DNA from: an uncultured Clostridium sp.
GTDB lineage: Bacteria; Bacillota; Clostridia; TANB77; CAG-508
DNA: 7,875 nt
NCBI GenBank assembly: GCA_947643945.1
Contig: CANRXN010000037.1
Coordinates: 1 to 7,875, forward strand
Reading direction: 5' to 3'
Shown here: positions 1 through 6,531 of the stretch, in pieces
How positions within the stretch are numbered: the first letter of the stretch is position 1
Layout of the letters: the number at the start of each line of letters is the position of its first letter
Program-made: the position numbers and the translations under genes
Notes under the pieces: generated by a model
What the model was told of the DNA's origin: nothing
Seen by the model: only the letters and a program-made list of their open reading frames with translations
Database searches by the model: none

Positions 1-52
1 TGAAATGTAACTATTGCTTTTTGTAATTTAATATAATTTAAAATAAAATTAA

Positions 53-1697
53 TTACTCAATTATATTAAATGGTATATTTGATTGCTGGGCTAACTCTTG
101 CAAATTTTCCTCCTCTGTCATAGGAGCAGTGGCGTCTTGGCTTTTAGTTATATATTTTATTTGCATTTCTTTGCCACAAGCAATTGACACCAGATTAGCA
201 ATCTCTCTTATGTTTTCTTGTTTTTCTAAAACCGTTTTTCCAAATGGACTGATGCCTTTTGGAAATTCAATTCCTACTGTCATGTCATTTAGTTCTGTTG
301 CTGTAGTTCCTATTAAGTTGGTATATAGCACTATTTTCCCATTTTGTTTTAAGTCATTTAGAATTTGTGTCCAATATTCGGCTGGAATTTTAGAGTATTT
401 TTTGGTATTTGTGGTTTTTACCTGATTTGCTTTTGCTTCTACTATCGTGTTTGCTGTGGTAGCTTTATTGAGATTACTTGAAGTTTTTTGTACTGCTTTT
501 GTACTATTACTTGGAGTTTTCTGTACAATATTACTTGCTGTCATATTTGGCATAGATTGTGTCTTTAAGTATTTTTCTATTTTTTCTATTCTTTCTTCTA
601 TGTTTTGACTATTTTCCGATTCCTTGTTACATAGCTTGATAATCCCCGCTTGTAGCATAATCGTTTTTTGGGTTGATTGTTTTATGTTACTTTCTAATTG
701 TGATAATTGATAAACCATGTCTACTAATTTAGATTTAGCAGTTTTATCTGCTATTTCTTTGATTTGATTTATTTCGTCGTCATTGTATAAACCTAATTTT
801 TTAGTTGCTTGGTAGATTAAAATGTCTTTTACATATTTTATCATTTCCCAAACAAATTGATTGATGTCTTTTCCTTGTTGTAATATTTCGCTAAGCTTTT
901 CTAGGGATTTATCTACATCATATTCTAGTAAGGCTCCAATGATTCCATTTACAAAGGTAACTTTGGGAATTCCTACTAATTCTTTTATTTTGTCTTCGTC
1001 AATTTTGTTTTCGCCATCTTGAATACATCTTTCTAATATGGATAAGGCATCTCTCATAGCACCTTCAGCTAAAGAGGCAATGATGGATAAGGCTCCTTTG
1101 GTGGCTTCGATATTGCTTTCTTTGCATACAATTTCTAATCTTTTTATGATGTCACTATTTGCAATTCTTTTGTAGTCAAATCGTTGACACCTTGAAAGGA
1201 TGGTAGCTGGCAGTTTTTGTGGTTCGGTTGTGGCTAGTATGAATTTTACATGTTCTGGTGGCTCTTCTAGTGTTTTTAATAAGGCATTGAAGGCTCCTGT
1301 TGATAGCATGTGTACCTCGTCTATGATGTAGACTCTGTATTTGGCTTTTGTTGGTAAGAAGTTTACTTCTTCTCGAATGGAGCGAATGTCTTCTACGCTG
1401 TTGTTAGAGGCTGCGTCCATTTCTACAATGTCGGTTAGTGACCCGTGCTAGAGCAGCTTTGCAGATTTCACATTCGTTGCATGGCTCGCCATCTTTGGGA
1501 TTTAGACAGTTGATGGCTCTTGCTAGTATTTTGGCAGCTGATGTTTTTCCGGTTCCTCTTCCTCCATTTAATAAGTAAGCATGCCCTACTCTTCCTGCTA
1601 TAATTTGGTTTTTTAGGGTTTTTGTGATATGTTCTTGCCCTACCATTTCAGCAAAGGTTAAGGGTCTAAATTTTCGATATAATGCTGTGTATGCCAC
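53..1697 (-). CDS. dnaX: DNA polymerase III clamp-loader subunit gamma/tau, needing one +1 frameshift at CGG
   Basis: DnaX is the AAA+ ATPase of the replicative clamp loader, which opens and loads the beta clamp. The first frame (1404-1697) starts at GTG 1695-1697 behind GGAAGG. It carries the typical N-terminus MAYTALYRKFRP, Walker A GGRGTGKT (residues 45-52) and the zinc cysteines C64, C73, C76 and C79. It then runs to a TAA at 1404-1406. The rest lies in the +1 frame and ends at 53: DAASNN, Walker B VYIIDEVH, sensor 1 ATTEP, the SRC arginine-finger motif, then a low-complexity Ser/Thr/Lys linker and a C-terminal domain. Skipping the C of CGG at 1443-1445 joins KAALA to GSLTDIVEMDAAS, the usual family sequence, and gives 547 residues, a normal length. 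No other in-frame CGG occurs. The SRP RNA lies just upstream, as in Firmicutes. Identity is certain; the meaning of the frameshift is inference. Confidence 0.95.
1441..1447 (-). other. Putative +1 frameshift site in dnaX (GCA CGG GTC read as GCA-c-GGG-TCA)
   Basis: The zero frame reads GCA CGG GTC and stops 13 codons later. The frame that encodes the rest of DnaX has a TAG at 1448-1450, so the switch must lie between that TAG and the zero-frame stop. Skipping the C of CGG (1445) gives A-G-S-L-T-D-I-V-E, which matches the DnaX family without any gap. The shift falls between the zinc module and Walker B, so the unshifted product would be inactive. A one-base insertion or a sequencing error would look the same at this site alone. 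Confidence 0.6.
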
Positions 1698-1740
1698 TTT
1701 GTTTCACATCCTTCCCAGAATTGCTTAAAAGTTCAAAAAT

Positions 1741-1880
1741 AAATGGTCTTACTTCCTAATCTCTCTATGGAAAGATTCCACATAAAGATTTCTACTTATT
1801 GCTGCTTCCTTCCGGACCTGACAAGATTCATAGGTCTTTATTGGATTCTCTCCATACAAAGATTAAGTTTTTGACCATTT
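1741..1880 (-). ncRNA. ffs: Signal recognition particle RNA (small bacterial type)
   Basis: The minus strand carries the SRP apical signature GGTCCGGAAGGAAGCAGC within 1801-1822, the Ffh-binding tetraloop and asymmetric loop region. The ends pair perfectly (AAATGGTC at 1873-1880 with GACCATTT at 1741-1748). Inner segments such as AATAAAGA with TCTTTATG, and CTTTGTATGGAGAG with TCTTTCCATAGAG, continue one long hairpin of about 140 nt. No separate Alu domain is visible, so this is the small form rather than the large Bacillus-type RNA. With Ffh it targets nascent membrane proteins to the translocon. It has its own promoter and lies 43 bp upstream of dnaX. The exact ends are inferred from the terminal stem. 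Confidence 0.95.
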
Positions 1881-1882
1881 TT

Positions 1883-1911
1883 ATTATATAATGAATTTTG
1901 GATTTTAGCAA
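1883..1911 (-). promoter_or_regulatory. Sigma-A-type promoter for the SRP RNA
   Basis: The -35 box is TTGCTA (1906-1911), the spacer is 17 bp, and the -10 box is a perfect TATAAT (1883-1888). The predicted start falls at about 1876, at the base of the SRP RNA terminal stem. Read-through could also supply dnaX, for which no separate promoter is apparent. Confidence 0.8.
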
Positions 1912-1975
1912 GAGAATTTTGGTATTATTTAAAAGTTTTAGTTTGCTTGTTATTACAATTCACAGCTCCATTTAA

Positions 1976-2011
1976 AATAATAGGATTGCTAAAGAATTAT
2001 CCTATATTATT
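1976..2011. terminator. Terminator-like hairpin between the membrane-protein gene and the SRP RNA
   Basis: ATAGGAT (1980-1986) pairs with ATCCTAT (1999-2005) around a 12-nt loop, with further A/T pairs outside a 2-nt bulge. On the plus strand it is followed by a run of six T (2010-2015); on the minus strand by TTATTTTAAA. It probably ends transcripts arriving from 2205-2942. Its 5' arm, as transcribed on the minus strand, is also one arm of the larger palindrome at 2000-2135, so the two folds exclude each other. Confidence 0.5.
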
Positions 2012-2135
2012 TTTTAGGAATGTATGTGGGGACCAACAAGTTGCAGCTTGTAAATAAAATTCGAGGAGCAACTGCACCGCAGAAATTTATCTACAAACTG
2101 TTAGCAGTTGGGAATGGATAAAAAATAATATAGGA
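2000..2135. repeat. 136-bp imperfect palindrome, a structured RNA or MITE-like element of unknown identity
   Basis: The ends are perfect 17-bp inverted repeats (2000-2016 and 2119-2135, TCCTATATTATTTTTTA and its complement). Inside, CCAAC pairs with GTTGG, and TTGTAAATAAAATT pairs with AAATTTATCTACAA with two mismatches. A central GC-richer loop contains CTGCACCGCAG. GCAACTGC in this loop can also pair with the nearby GCAGTTG, so alternative folds exist. There is no open reading frame. I see no clear target-site duplication and cannot match it to a known RNA family. It fills most of the non-coding stretch 1912-2204; the remainder (2136-2204) is A/T-rich with no signal I can support. Confidence 0.6.
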
Positions 2136-2204
2136 CAACTGTTTAACTAATATAAATTAGCTGTAAATTGTAACTACTTGTTATTTATAAAATTATTATG
2201 TTTT

Positions 2205-2942
2205 TTATAGTCTTTTGAAAACAAAATCTTTTACATCCGTTATTTCTGTTCCTGTTGTTCCTTCTTCTACTACGTTTCCAACTGGGAAATCTAAATGTAT
2301 AGTTGTTTTGTATTGGTTCCCATTTTCTAGTTTTAGGGTTAAGTCAAAGGTTAGTTTTGTGTTTAGTTCTTCTTGGCCAATTCCTGCTTTTTTTAATAAT
2401 TCTTGATGGTTAATTTCTTCTTCGTTGGATTGATAATCTTTTAGATTGTCTAAAGAACATCGTAAGGCTACAATTCCTCCTTGGTTTGAGATTTTTAATT
2501 GTTTGATATTGGATTCTATATCTCCTTGATATTCTAAGCTTTGAACTGCATTTTGTTCTTGGTTTTTGAAAATTAGTTTTTCTTCTTGGCTGTCTGGTTT
2601 GTAGATTTTTATGTTATCTTTTTGTTTTCCTTCTACTTGTATATTATTGATTTCAACTGCTTTAATAATTTCTGTTCTTCCATAGGCTTCGTTTTTATCA
2701 ATGTACAGATATATGTCGTTACTTTGGTATAGGTCAAATGCCCATTTGGTGTCAGGGGCTTGTTTGTCAATTCCTCCTATTGAGCTTACGACTGATATTT
2801 TGGATATCCCAAATGGCATGTTGGTTTCGCCTTCTACATTATATTTTAAGATAATCATGGCAAAGATAAATAAGATTATTATGATACTTGCTATGGTAAT
2901 GACTAGCTTAAAGTATTTTTTGTTTCTTATGTTTCTTATCAT
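2205..2942 (-). CDS. Hypothetical single-pass membrane protein
   Basis: I do not recognise this 245-residue protein. It starts at ATG 2940-2942 behind an excellent AAAGGAGG with about 4 nt spacing. The first 11 residues are basic, followed by a hydrophobic helix at about residues 12-32. This predicts a cytoplasmic N-terminus and an outside domain of about 210 residues. That domain is hydrophilic, rich in Glu, Asn, Gln and Lys, with alternating patterns suggesting beta strands (for example TKLTFDLTLKLENG) and only one cysteine (C162). No cleavage motif or lipobox is evident, so it is likely anchored. It lies 48 bp downstream of tadA on the same strand without a visible promoter between, so the two are probably co-transcribed. 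It separates tadA from the SRP RNA and dnaX, which are usually nearer neighbours. Function unknown. Confidence 0.85.
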   Translation of the reverse strand: MIRNIRNKKYFKLVITIASIIIILFIFAMIILKYNVEGETNMPFGISKISVVSSIGGIDKQAPDTKWAFDLYQSNDIYLYIDKNEAYGRTEIIKAVEINNIQVEGKQKDNIKIYKPDSQEEKLIFKNQEQNAVQSLEYQGDIESNIKQLKISNQGGIVALRCSLDNLKDYQSNEEEINHQELLKKAGIGQEELNTKLTFDLTLKLENGNQYKTTIHLDFPVGNVVEEGTTGTEITDVKDFVFKRL

Positions 2943-2990
2943 GGTTCCTCCTTTGTTTTTATGTCCTTTTATGTTACCATATAAATTTGC

Positions 2991-3515
2991 TTAAGGACTT
3001 ATTTTTTCTTCTTTTTTGCTTTTTCTAAGGTCTTTAAAGAAGTTTTTTAGTATGGTTTCACAGGCTTCTTTTTCGATTCCTTTTTCAATTTCTATTTTAT
3101 GATTAAATGGATAGTCTTGCAACAAATTTAAGATTGATCCACAGGCTCCTGTTTTATTGTCCATGGCTCCTATGTATATTTTTTTTAGTCTTGCTTGTAT
3201 TAAGGCTCCTGCACACATTGAGCATGGTTCTAAGGTTACATACATTTCGCAATCGGTTAGTCTCCACGCTTCTAGTTTTTTACTTGCTTTTTGTAAGGCT
3301 ATGATTTCTGCGTGTTTTGTGGTGTCTTTTTTTGTTTCTTTTTGGTTGTGCCCTCTTGCTATGATTTTGTCGTTTTTTACGATGACACATCCTACTGGTA
3401 CTTCTAGTTTTTGGGCTGCTTTTTTTGCTTCTTTTAGGGCTTCTTTCATGTATTTTTCGTTTTTTCCGCATGGCTTTTTTTCCTTTTTCTTTTTTCTTGT
3501 TTTTGATTTTATCAT
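2991..3515 (-). CDS. tadA: tRNA-specific adenosine deaminase
   Basis: TadA deaminates adenosine-34 of tRNA-Arg(ACG) to inosine, letting one tRNA read CGU, CGC and CGA. The 174-residue protein has the cytidine-deaminase zinc motifs HAE (residues 68-70; E70 is the proton shuttle) and PCSMC (97-101; C98 and C101 bind zinc). It also has the N-terminal YMKEALKEAKKAA helix and a lysine-rich tail, as in Bacillus TadA. Start ATG 3513-3515 gives an extra Lys/Arg-rich segment (residues 2-19). Only a weak AGAAG lies close to this start, while a strong AAGGAGG sits about 28 nt upstream. An in-frame TAG nearby excludes an upstream extension, and M23 is a possible internal start. The substrate specificity matters for the CGG observation: inosine does not read a third-position G. 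Confidence 0.93.
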   Translation of the reverse strand: MIKSKTRKKKKEKKPCGKNEKYMKEALKEAKKAAQKLEVPVGCVIVKNDKIIARGHNQKETKKDTTKHAEIIALQKASKKLEAWRLTDCEMYVTLEPCSMCAGALIQARLKKIYIGAMDNKTGACGSILNLLQDYPFNHKIEIEKGIEKEACETILKNFFKDLRKSKKEEKISP

Positions 3516-3574
3516 ATTTTGCTTCTATTTACAACTAATTTTGTCCTCCTTGCTTTTTCAATAATCTTTCTAAA

Positions 3575-3601
3575 GTTTTGCCATTTCGCATACTGCAAAA
3601 C
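3575..3601. other. Small inverted repeat upstream of tadA
   Basis: GTTTTGC (3575-3581) and GCAAAAC (3595-3601) form a perfect 7-bp stem with a 13-nt loop between tRNA-Arg and tadA. The motif GCATACT also occurs twice nearby (3588-3594 and 3618-3624). No convincing promoter for the tadA operon could be fixed in 3516-3687. The hairpin could be regulatory or chance. Confidence 0.25.
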
Positions 3602-3687
3602 AGGCATTAATTCCCTTGCATACTAAAATTTAACTCAATTTTTATCCATATGTTTTATATCTTCAAAAGTCTTATTGTTATAATTTT

Positions 3688-3714
3688 AAAAAAGTCGCTT
3701 TAAAAACGGCTTTT
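3688..3714 (-). terminator. Rho-independent terminator of tRNA-Arg
   Basis: Directly after the CCA end, the minus strand reads AAAAGCCG, a 9-nt loop, then CGACTTTTTT. The stem is A/T-rich with one C-A mismatch and is followed by a U run. Confidence 0.6.
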
Positions 3715-3715
3715 C

Positions 3716-3792
3716 TGGTGTACCAGGAGGGACTCGAACCCCCTACCTCTTCCTTAGGAGGGAAGCGCTCTATCCTGGTGAGCTACTGGTAC
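3716..3792 (-). tRNA. tRNA-Arg(CCT), reading AGG
   Basis: A full 77-nt cloverleaf with encoded CCA. The acceptor stem GTACCAG pairs with CTGGTAC, discriminator A, then CCA (3716-3718). The D stem is GCTC/GAGC. The anticodon stem CTTCC/GGAAG encloses loop CTCCTAA, so the anticodon is CCT. The T arm has loop TTCGAGT on a GGGGG/CCCTC stem with one G-U pair. It reads AGG (AGG codons occur in the TtcA-family gene at 3884-4588) and cannot read CGG by normal pairing. Confidence 0.95.
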
Positions 3793-3809
3793 ATTTATTT
3801 AATACGATT

Positions 3810-3838
3810 ATTATAACAGTTTTCTTTTTATTTGTAAA
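3810..3838 (-). promoter_or_regulatory. Promoter of tRNA-Arg
   Basis: The -35 box TTTACA (3833-3838), a 17-bp spacer and the -10 box TATAAT (3810-3815) point to the tRNA, whose 5' end is at 3792. It is back to back with the promoter of the gene at 3884. Confidence 0.75.
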
Positions 3839-3857
3839 TGGTTTGCTTGACAATCAA

Positions 3858-3866
3858 TGATATAAT
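3858..3866 (+). promoter_or_regulatory. Extended -10 promoter of the TtcA-family gene
   Basis: TGATATAAT matches an extended -10 (TGn-TATAAT), with no good -35 at the proper distance. A TTGACA at 3847-3852 is only 8 bp from this -10, too close to pair with it. The predicted start at about 3873 would leave a leader of only about 11 nt containing GGTGAT, 5 nt before the ATG. Confidence 0.45.
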
Positions 3867-3883
3867 AATATTGGTGATGTAAA

Positions 3884-4588
3884 ATGCAAAAAATATTAAG
3901 CCATTTAAGAAAGGCGATTGAAGAATATAAAATGATAGAAGAAAATGATAAAATTGCAGTTTGCTTATCTGGTGGTAAAGATTCTATTACTATGCTTTAC
4001 GCCTTAAAGGCTTTGCAAAGATTTTATCCTAAAAATTTTGAATTAATAGCAGTTAGTATAAATCCAGGTTTTGATTTTTTTGATGTGGGATTTTTAAAGC
4101 AGATTTGCGACAAAGTAGAAGTTCCTTTATTTATTGAAAATAGTAATGCCAAGGAGATTGTTTTTGATATTCGAAAAGAAAAAAATCCATGTTCTTTATG
4201 TGCTAATTTGCGTCGAGGTGTGATTAATTCGATTGCTATTCGTGAAGGGTGTAATAAGATTGCTTTAGGGCATAATCAAGATGATGTTTTGGAGACTTTT
4301 TTATTGAATTTATTGTATACCGGAAATATTGGAACGTTTTCTCCCGTAAGTTTTATGGATCGCTCTGGTATTACTTTAATTCGACCTTTAGTCTATACGC
4401 CTGAAAAGGAGATTAAAAGGTTTATTCGTAAAAATGATTTAACGGTTATGCCTAAGGTTTGCCCAATGGATGGAACTTCCAAAAGGGAAGATATGAAGCA
4501 ATTGATTTTTTCTTTAACGAAGAGTATTCCTATGGTTCGTGCTAATTTGTTCGGGGCAATTCAAAGGAACTTGGAGGATTGGAAATGA
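3884..4588 (+). CDS. TtcA-family PP-loop tRNA thiolase
   Basis: The 234-residue protein belongs to the PP-loop ATPases that adenylate tRNA bases for sulfur transfer. It has SGGKDS (residues 29-34), the pyrophosphate-binding loop; PCSLC with C103 and C106; GHNQDD (129-134); and C193 in KVCPMDG. The CxxC pair plus a later cysteine matches the iron-sulfur cluster ligands of TtcA, which makes 2-thiocytidine at tRNA position 32. It is shorter than the Escherichia coli enzyme (about 311) and resembles the compact Firmicutes members, so the exact modified base is uncertain. The start ATG 3884 has GGTGAT 5 nt upstream. It is the only plus-strand gene, divergent from tRNA-Arg and convergent with pgcA. 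Its last 11 bases, including the stop, form the outer end of the palindrome at 4578-4669. It has no in-frame CGG. Confidence 0.85.
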   Translation: MQKILSHLRKAIEEYKMIEENDKIAVCLSGGKDSITMLYALKALQRFYPKNFELIAVSINPGFDFFDVGFLKQICDKVEVPLFIENSNAKEIVFDIRKEKNPCSLCANLRRGVINSIAIREGCNKIALGHNQDDVLETFLLNLLYTGNIGTFSPVSFMDRSGITLIRPLVYTPEKEIKRFIRKNDLTVMPKVCPMDGTSKREDMKQLIFSLTKSIPMVRANLFGAIQRNLEDWK

Positions 4589-4669
4589 TTTTGGGGACGG
4601 AGGAAAAAATCATGATTGAATAATTTTTCAACCATGATTTTTTCCTCCGTCCCCAAAATCATTTCCAAT
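4578..4669. repeat. Near-perfect 43-bp inverted repeat, REP-like, between convergent genes
   Basis: Arms 4578-4620 and 4627-4669 pair at 42 of 43 positions (the only mismatch is 4615/4632) around a 6-nt loop TAATTT. The core has GGGGACGGAGG followed by AAAAAATCATG. From memory, GGGGAC-type palindromes are common in Clostridia and resemble the REP sequences mobilised by RAYT transposases; this is recall, not a search. The outer part of the left arm is the 3' end of the TtcA-family gene including its TGA, and it is mirrored exactly on the pgcA side. It may act as a terminator for both genes; the pgcA stop is 9 bp beyond the right arm. Confidence 0.85.
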
Positions 4670-4677
4670 GGGACGTT

Positions 4678-6402
4678 TTATTGTACAATTTTTAACATTG
4701 CTTCTTTTAAGTTTTCTAGCTTTTGATTTGCTTCTTCGTTTGTTTTTCCTTTTACCCCCATATATAGCTTGATTTTAGGTTCTGTTCCAGATGGTCTTAT
4801 ACAGCACCATGCGTCATCTTCTAGTTCGTAATATAGTACATTAGATTGTGGTAAACCAGTTTTGGTAATTTCTCCTGTTTTCATGTTTTTTACAATGCCT
4901 TTTTCGACGTCTTTAAAAGTTAATACTTTGTAATCTCCTACTTTTTCGATATTAGTGTTTCTCATTTTTGTCATCATATCTTTAATTTCTTGTGCACCTT
5001 CGGCTCCTTCTCTTACGATAGATGGTTGGGCTTCTTTATAATAACCGTATTTTTCGTAGATGTCATTCATGGCATCCCATAAGGTTTTTCCTTGTGCTTG
5101 ATAGTAGCAAGCTGCTTCACATAGTGCCATTACGGCTGCAATTCCGTCTTTATCTCTTGCGTAGTCACCAATTAGGCAACCATAGCTTTCTTCATAGCCA
5201 AATACATAGGTTTTGTCATGGTTTTCTTCTGCTTTTTTCATAACAGCTCCTATATTTTTAAATCCCGTTAAGACCTCTGGGCAATCTAAGTTATAGTGTT
5301 TGGCAATGGCTTTTGCTAGGTTAGAAGATACAATCGTGGTAATTAGCATTCCGTTTTCTGGCAAAATACCTTTTTCTTTCATTTGTGAGATTCTATATTC
5401 TGCAATTAATAAGGCTGACATGTTTCCCGTATAGGTCATGTATTCTCCAGTTTTAGCATCTTTGGCAAAGATTCCTAGACGGTCTGCGTCTGGGTCAGTT
5501 GCTAAAACTACGTCTGCTTCTACTTTTTTAGCTAGTTCTAAGGCTAGTTTGAAAGCTTTTGGATCTTCTGGGTTTGGATAGTCTACTGTTGGGAAGTCTC
5601 CATCTGGCTCACTTTGTTCTGGTACGACATAGACGTTTTCTAGCCCTATTTCGTTTAATAATCTTTTGGCTATGGTGTTTCCTGTTCCATGTAATGGGGT
5701 GTAAACTACTTTTAAGGTTTTCCCCTGTTCTTTTACAATTTGTGGATTTAATACTGAATTTTTTAATACATTTAGGTATTTGTCGTCCATTTCGGTTCCA
5801 ATGATTGTTAGTAACCCTTTTTGTATCGCTTCTTCTTTGGTAATTTGTTTGATTTCACTAAAGTTTTGGATGGCTCTTACTTTTGCTATGATGTCTTTAT
5901 CTCTTGGTGATACAATTTGCGCTCCATCGTCCCAATATACTTTGTATCCATTGTATTTTGGTGGGTTGTGACTAGCGGTAATCATGACACCTGCGGTTGC
6001 TTTTAATTCTCTTACAGCAAAAGATAGTTCTGGTACAGGTCTTAGATTCTCAAAAAGGTATGCCTTGATTCCGTTTGCACAAAAGATTAGTGCCGTTTGC
6101 ATACTAAATTCTTTTGACATTTTTCTAGAATCGTAGCTAATGACTACTCCTTTTTTTTCTGTTCCTTGTTCTAGAATATAATTTGCTAGTCCTTGGGTTG
6201 CTTTTCCTACAGTGTAACGGTTCATTCGGTTTGTTCCTGCTCCTATTATGCCTCTTAGTCCTGCTGTCCCAAATTCTAATTCTTTGTAAAATCTATCTTC
6301 TATTTCTTTTTCGTCTTCCTTAATTTCTTGTAGTTCTTTTCTGGTTTCTTCGTCAAATTCTAGATTTTCACACCATTTTTGATATTCTTTTTGGTAATCC
6401 AT
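4678..6402 (-). CDS. pgcA: Phosphoglucomutase (alpha-phosphohexomutase)
   Basis: The 574-residue protein interconverts glucose-6-phosphate and glucose-1-phosphate, possibly also mannose phosphates. All four domain signatures of the alpha-D-phosphohexomutases are present in order. These are the catalytic serine in TASHNP (S144), the magnesium loop DPDADR (303-308), the sugar-binding GYEESYG (402-408) and the phosphate-binding RPSGTEPKIKLY (536-547). The N-terminal FGTAGLRG (44-51) is also typical. The length agrees with Bacillus PgcA (about 580). Start ATG 6400-6402 follows GGAAGGA. It has its own promoter at 6429-6457, downstream of the terminator of the pyrophosphorylase gene, so the two are neighbours in pathway but separate transcription units. 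It ends 9 bp from the REP-like palindrome. It contains no in-frame CGG although the trinucleotide occurs at least seven times out of frame. Confidence 0.95.
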   Translation of the reverse strand: MDYQKEYQKWCENLEFDEETRKELQEIKEDEKEIEDRFYKELEFGTAGLRGIIGAGTNRMNRYTVGKATQGLANYILEQGTEKKGVVISYDSRKMSKEFSMQTALIFCANGIKAYLFENLRPVPELSFAVRELKATAGVMITASHNPPKYNGYKVYWDDGAQIVSPRDKDIIAKVRAIQNFSEIKQITKEEAIQKGLLTIIGTEMDDKYLNVLKNSVLNPQIVKEQGKTLKVVYTPLHGTGNTIAKRLLNEIGLENVYVVPEQSEPDGDFPTVDYPNPEDPKAFKLALELAKKVEADVVLATDPDADRLGIFAKDAKTGEYMTYTGNMSALLIAEYRISQMKEKGILPENGMLITTIVSSNLAKAIAKHYNLDCPEVLTGFKNIGAVMKKAEENHDKTYVFGYEESYGCLIGDYARDKDGIAAVMALCEAACYYQAQGKTLWDAMNDIYEKYGYYKEAQPSIVREGAEGAQEIKDMMTKMRNTNIEKVGDYKVLTFKDVEKGIVKNMKTGEITKTGLPQSNVLYYELEDDAWCCIRPSGTEPKIKLYMGVKGKTNEEANQKLENLKEAMLKIVQ

Positions 6403-6428
6403 TTTTATCCTTCCTTTCTTTTTTGTTT

Positions 6429-6457
6429 ATTATACTTGATGGAAATAGATTTTACAA
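6429..6457 (-). promoter_or_regulatory. Promoter of pgcA
   Basis: The -35 box TTGTAA (6452-6457), a 17-bp spacer and the -10 box TATAAT (6429-6434) lie 27 bp upstream of the pgcA start. Confidence 0.75.
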
Positions 6458-6481
6458 GAGGTTTTTCTATTTCCATTTTAA

Positions 6482-6518
6482 AAAAGACGGTATTTTATAA
6501 TAAAACTTACCGTCTTTT
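6482..6518. terminator. Bidirectional terminator after the pyrophosphorylase gene
   Basis: AAAAGACGGTA (6482-6492) pairs perfectly over 11 bp with TACCGTCTTTT (6508-6518); the loop can extend the stem through TTTTA/TAAAA. A U run follows on the minus strand (CTTTTTT), ending the gene that stops at 6532. The plus-strand side also has T runs. Confidence 0.85.
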
Positions 6519-6531
6519 ATTTTTTTGTATT

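Noticed and set aside
560..600. Classic dnaX -1 slippery site for gamma production in the A-rich stretch encoding RIEKIEKYLK
   Set aside because: The A runs are not arranged as an in-frame X XXY YYZ heptamer followed by an evident stem; no support for a gamma-forming shift.
53..1697. Calling dnaX a decayed pseudogene
   Set aside because: Both parts are fully intact with all motifs, the gene is essential, and a single base accounts for the break at a codon found in frame nowhere else except the two other shift sites.
2000..2135. Identification as 6S RNA
   Set aside because: The general shape is similar, but I could not match conserved sequence blocks or a proper central bubble, so no name is given.
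3157..3564. Open frame of 135 codons on the plus strand opposite tadA
   Set aside because: It is the antisense of a clear tadA gene, is extremely Phe/Ser-rich as expected from the complement of Lys/Glu codons, and has no ribosome binding site.
3588..3624. Repeated GCATACT as a CRISPR or tandem repeat
   Set aside because: Only two 7-bp copies with no regular array; likely chance.
3847..3852. TTGACA as -35 box for the TtcA-family gene
   Set aside because: It lies only 8 bp from TATAAT at 3861-3866, too close; the boxes at 15-17 bp downstream are poor.
4603..4623. Mini-ORF (ATG ATT GAA TAA) after GGAGG within the hairpin
   Set aside because: The ribosome-site-like GGAGG is part of the REP core and would be buried in a 43-bp stem; four codons carry no information.
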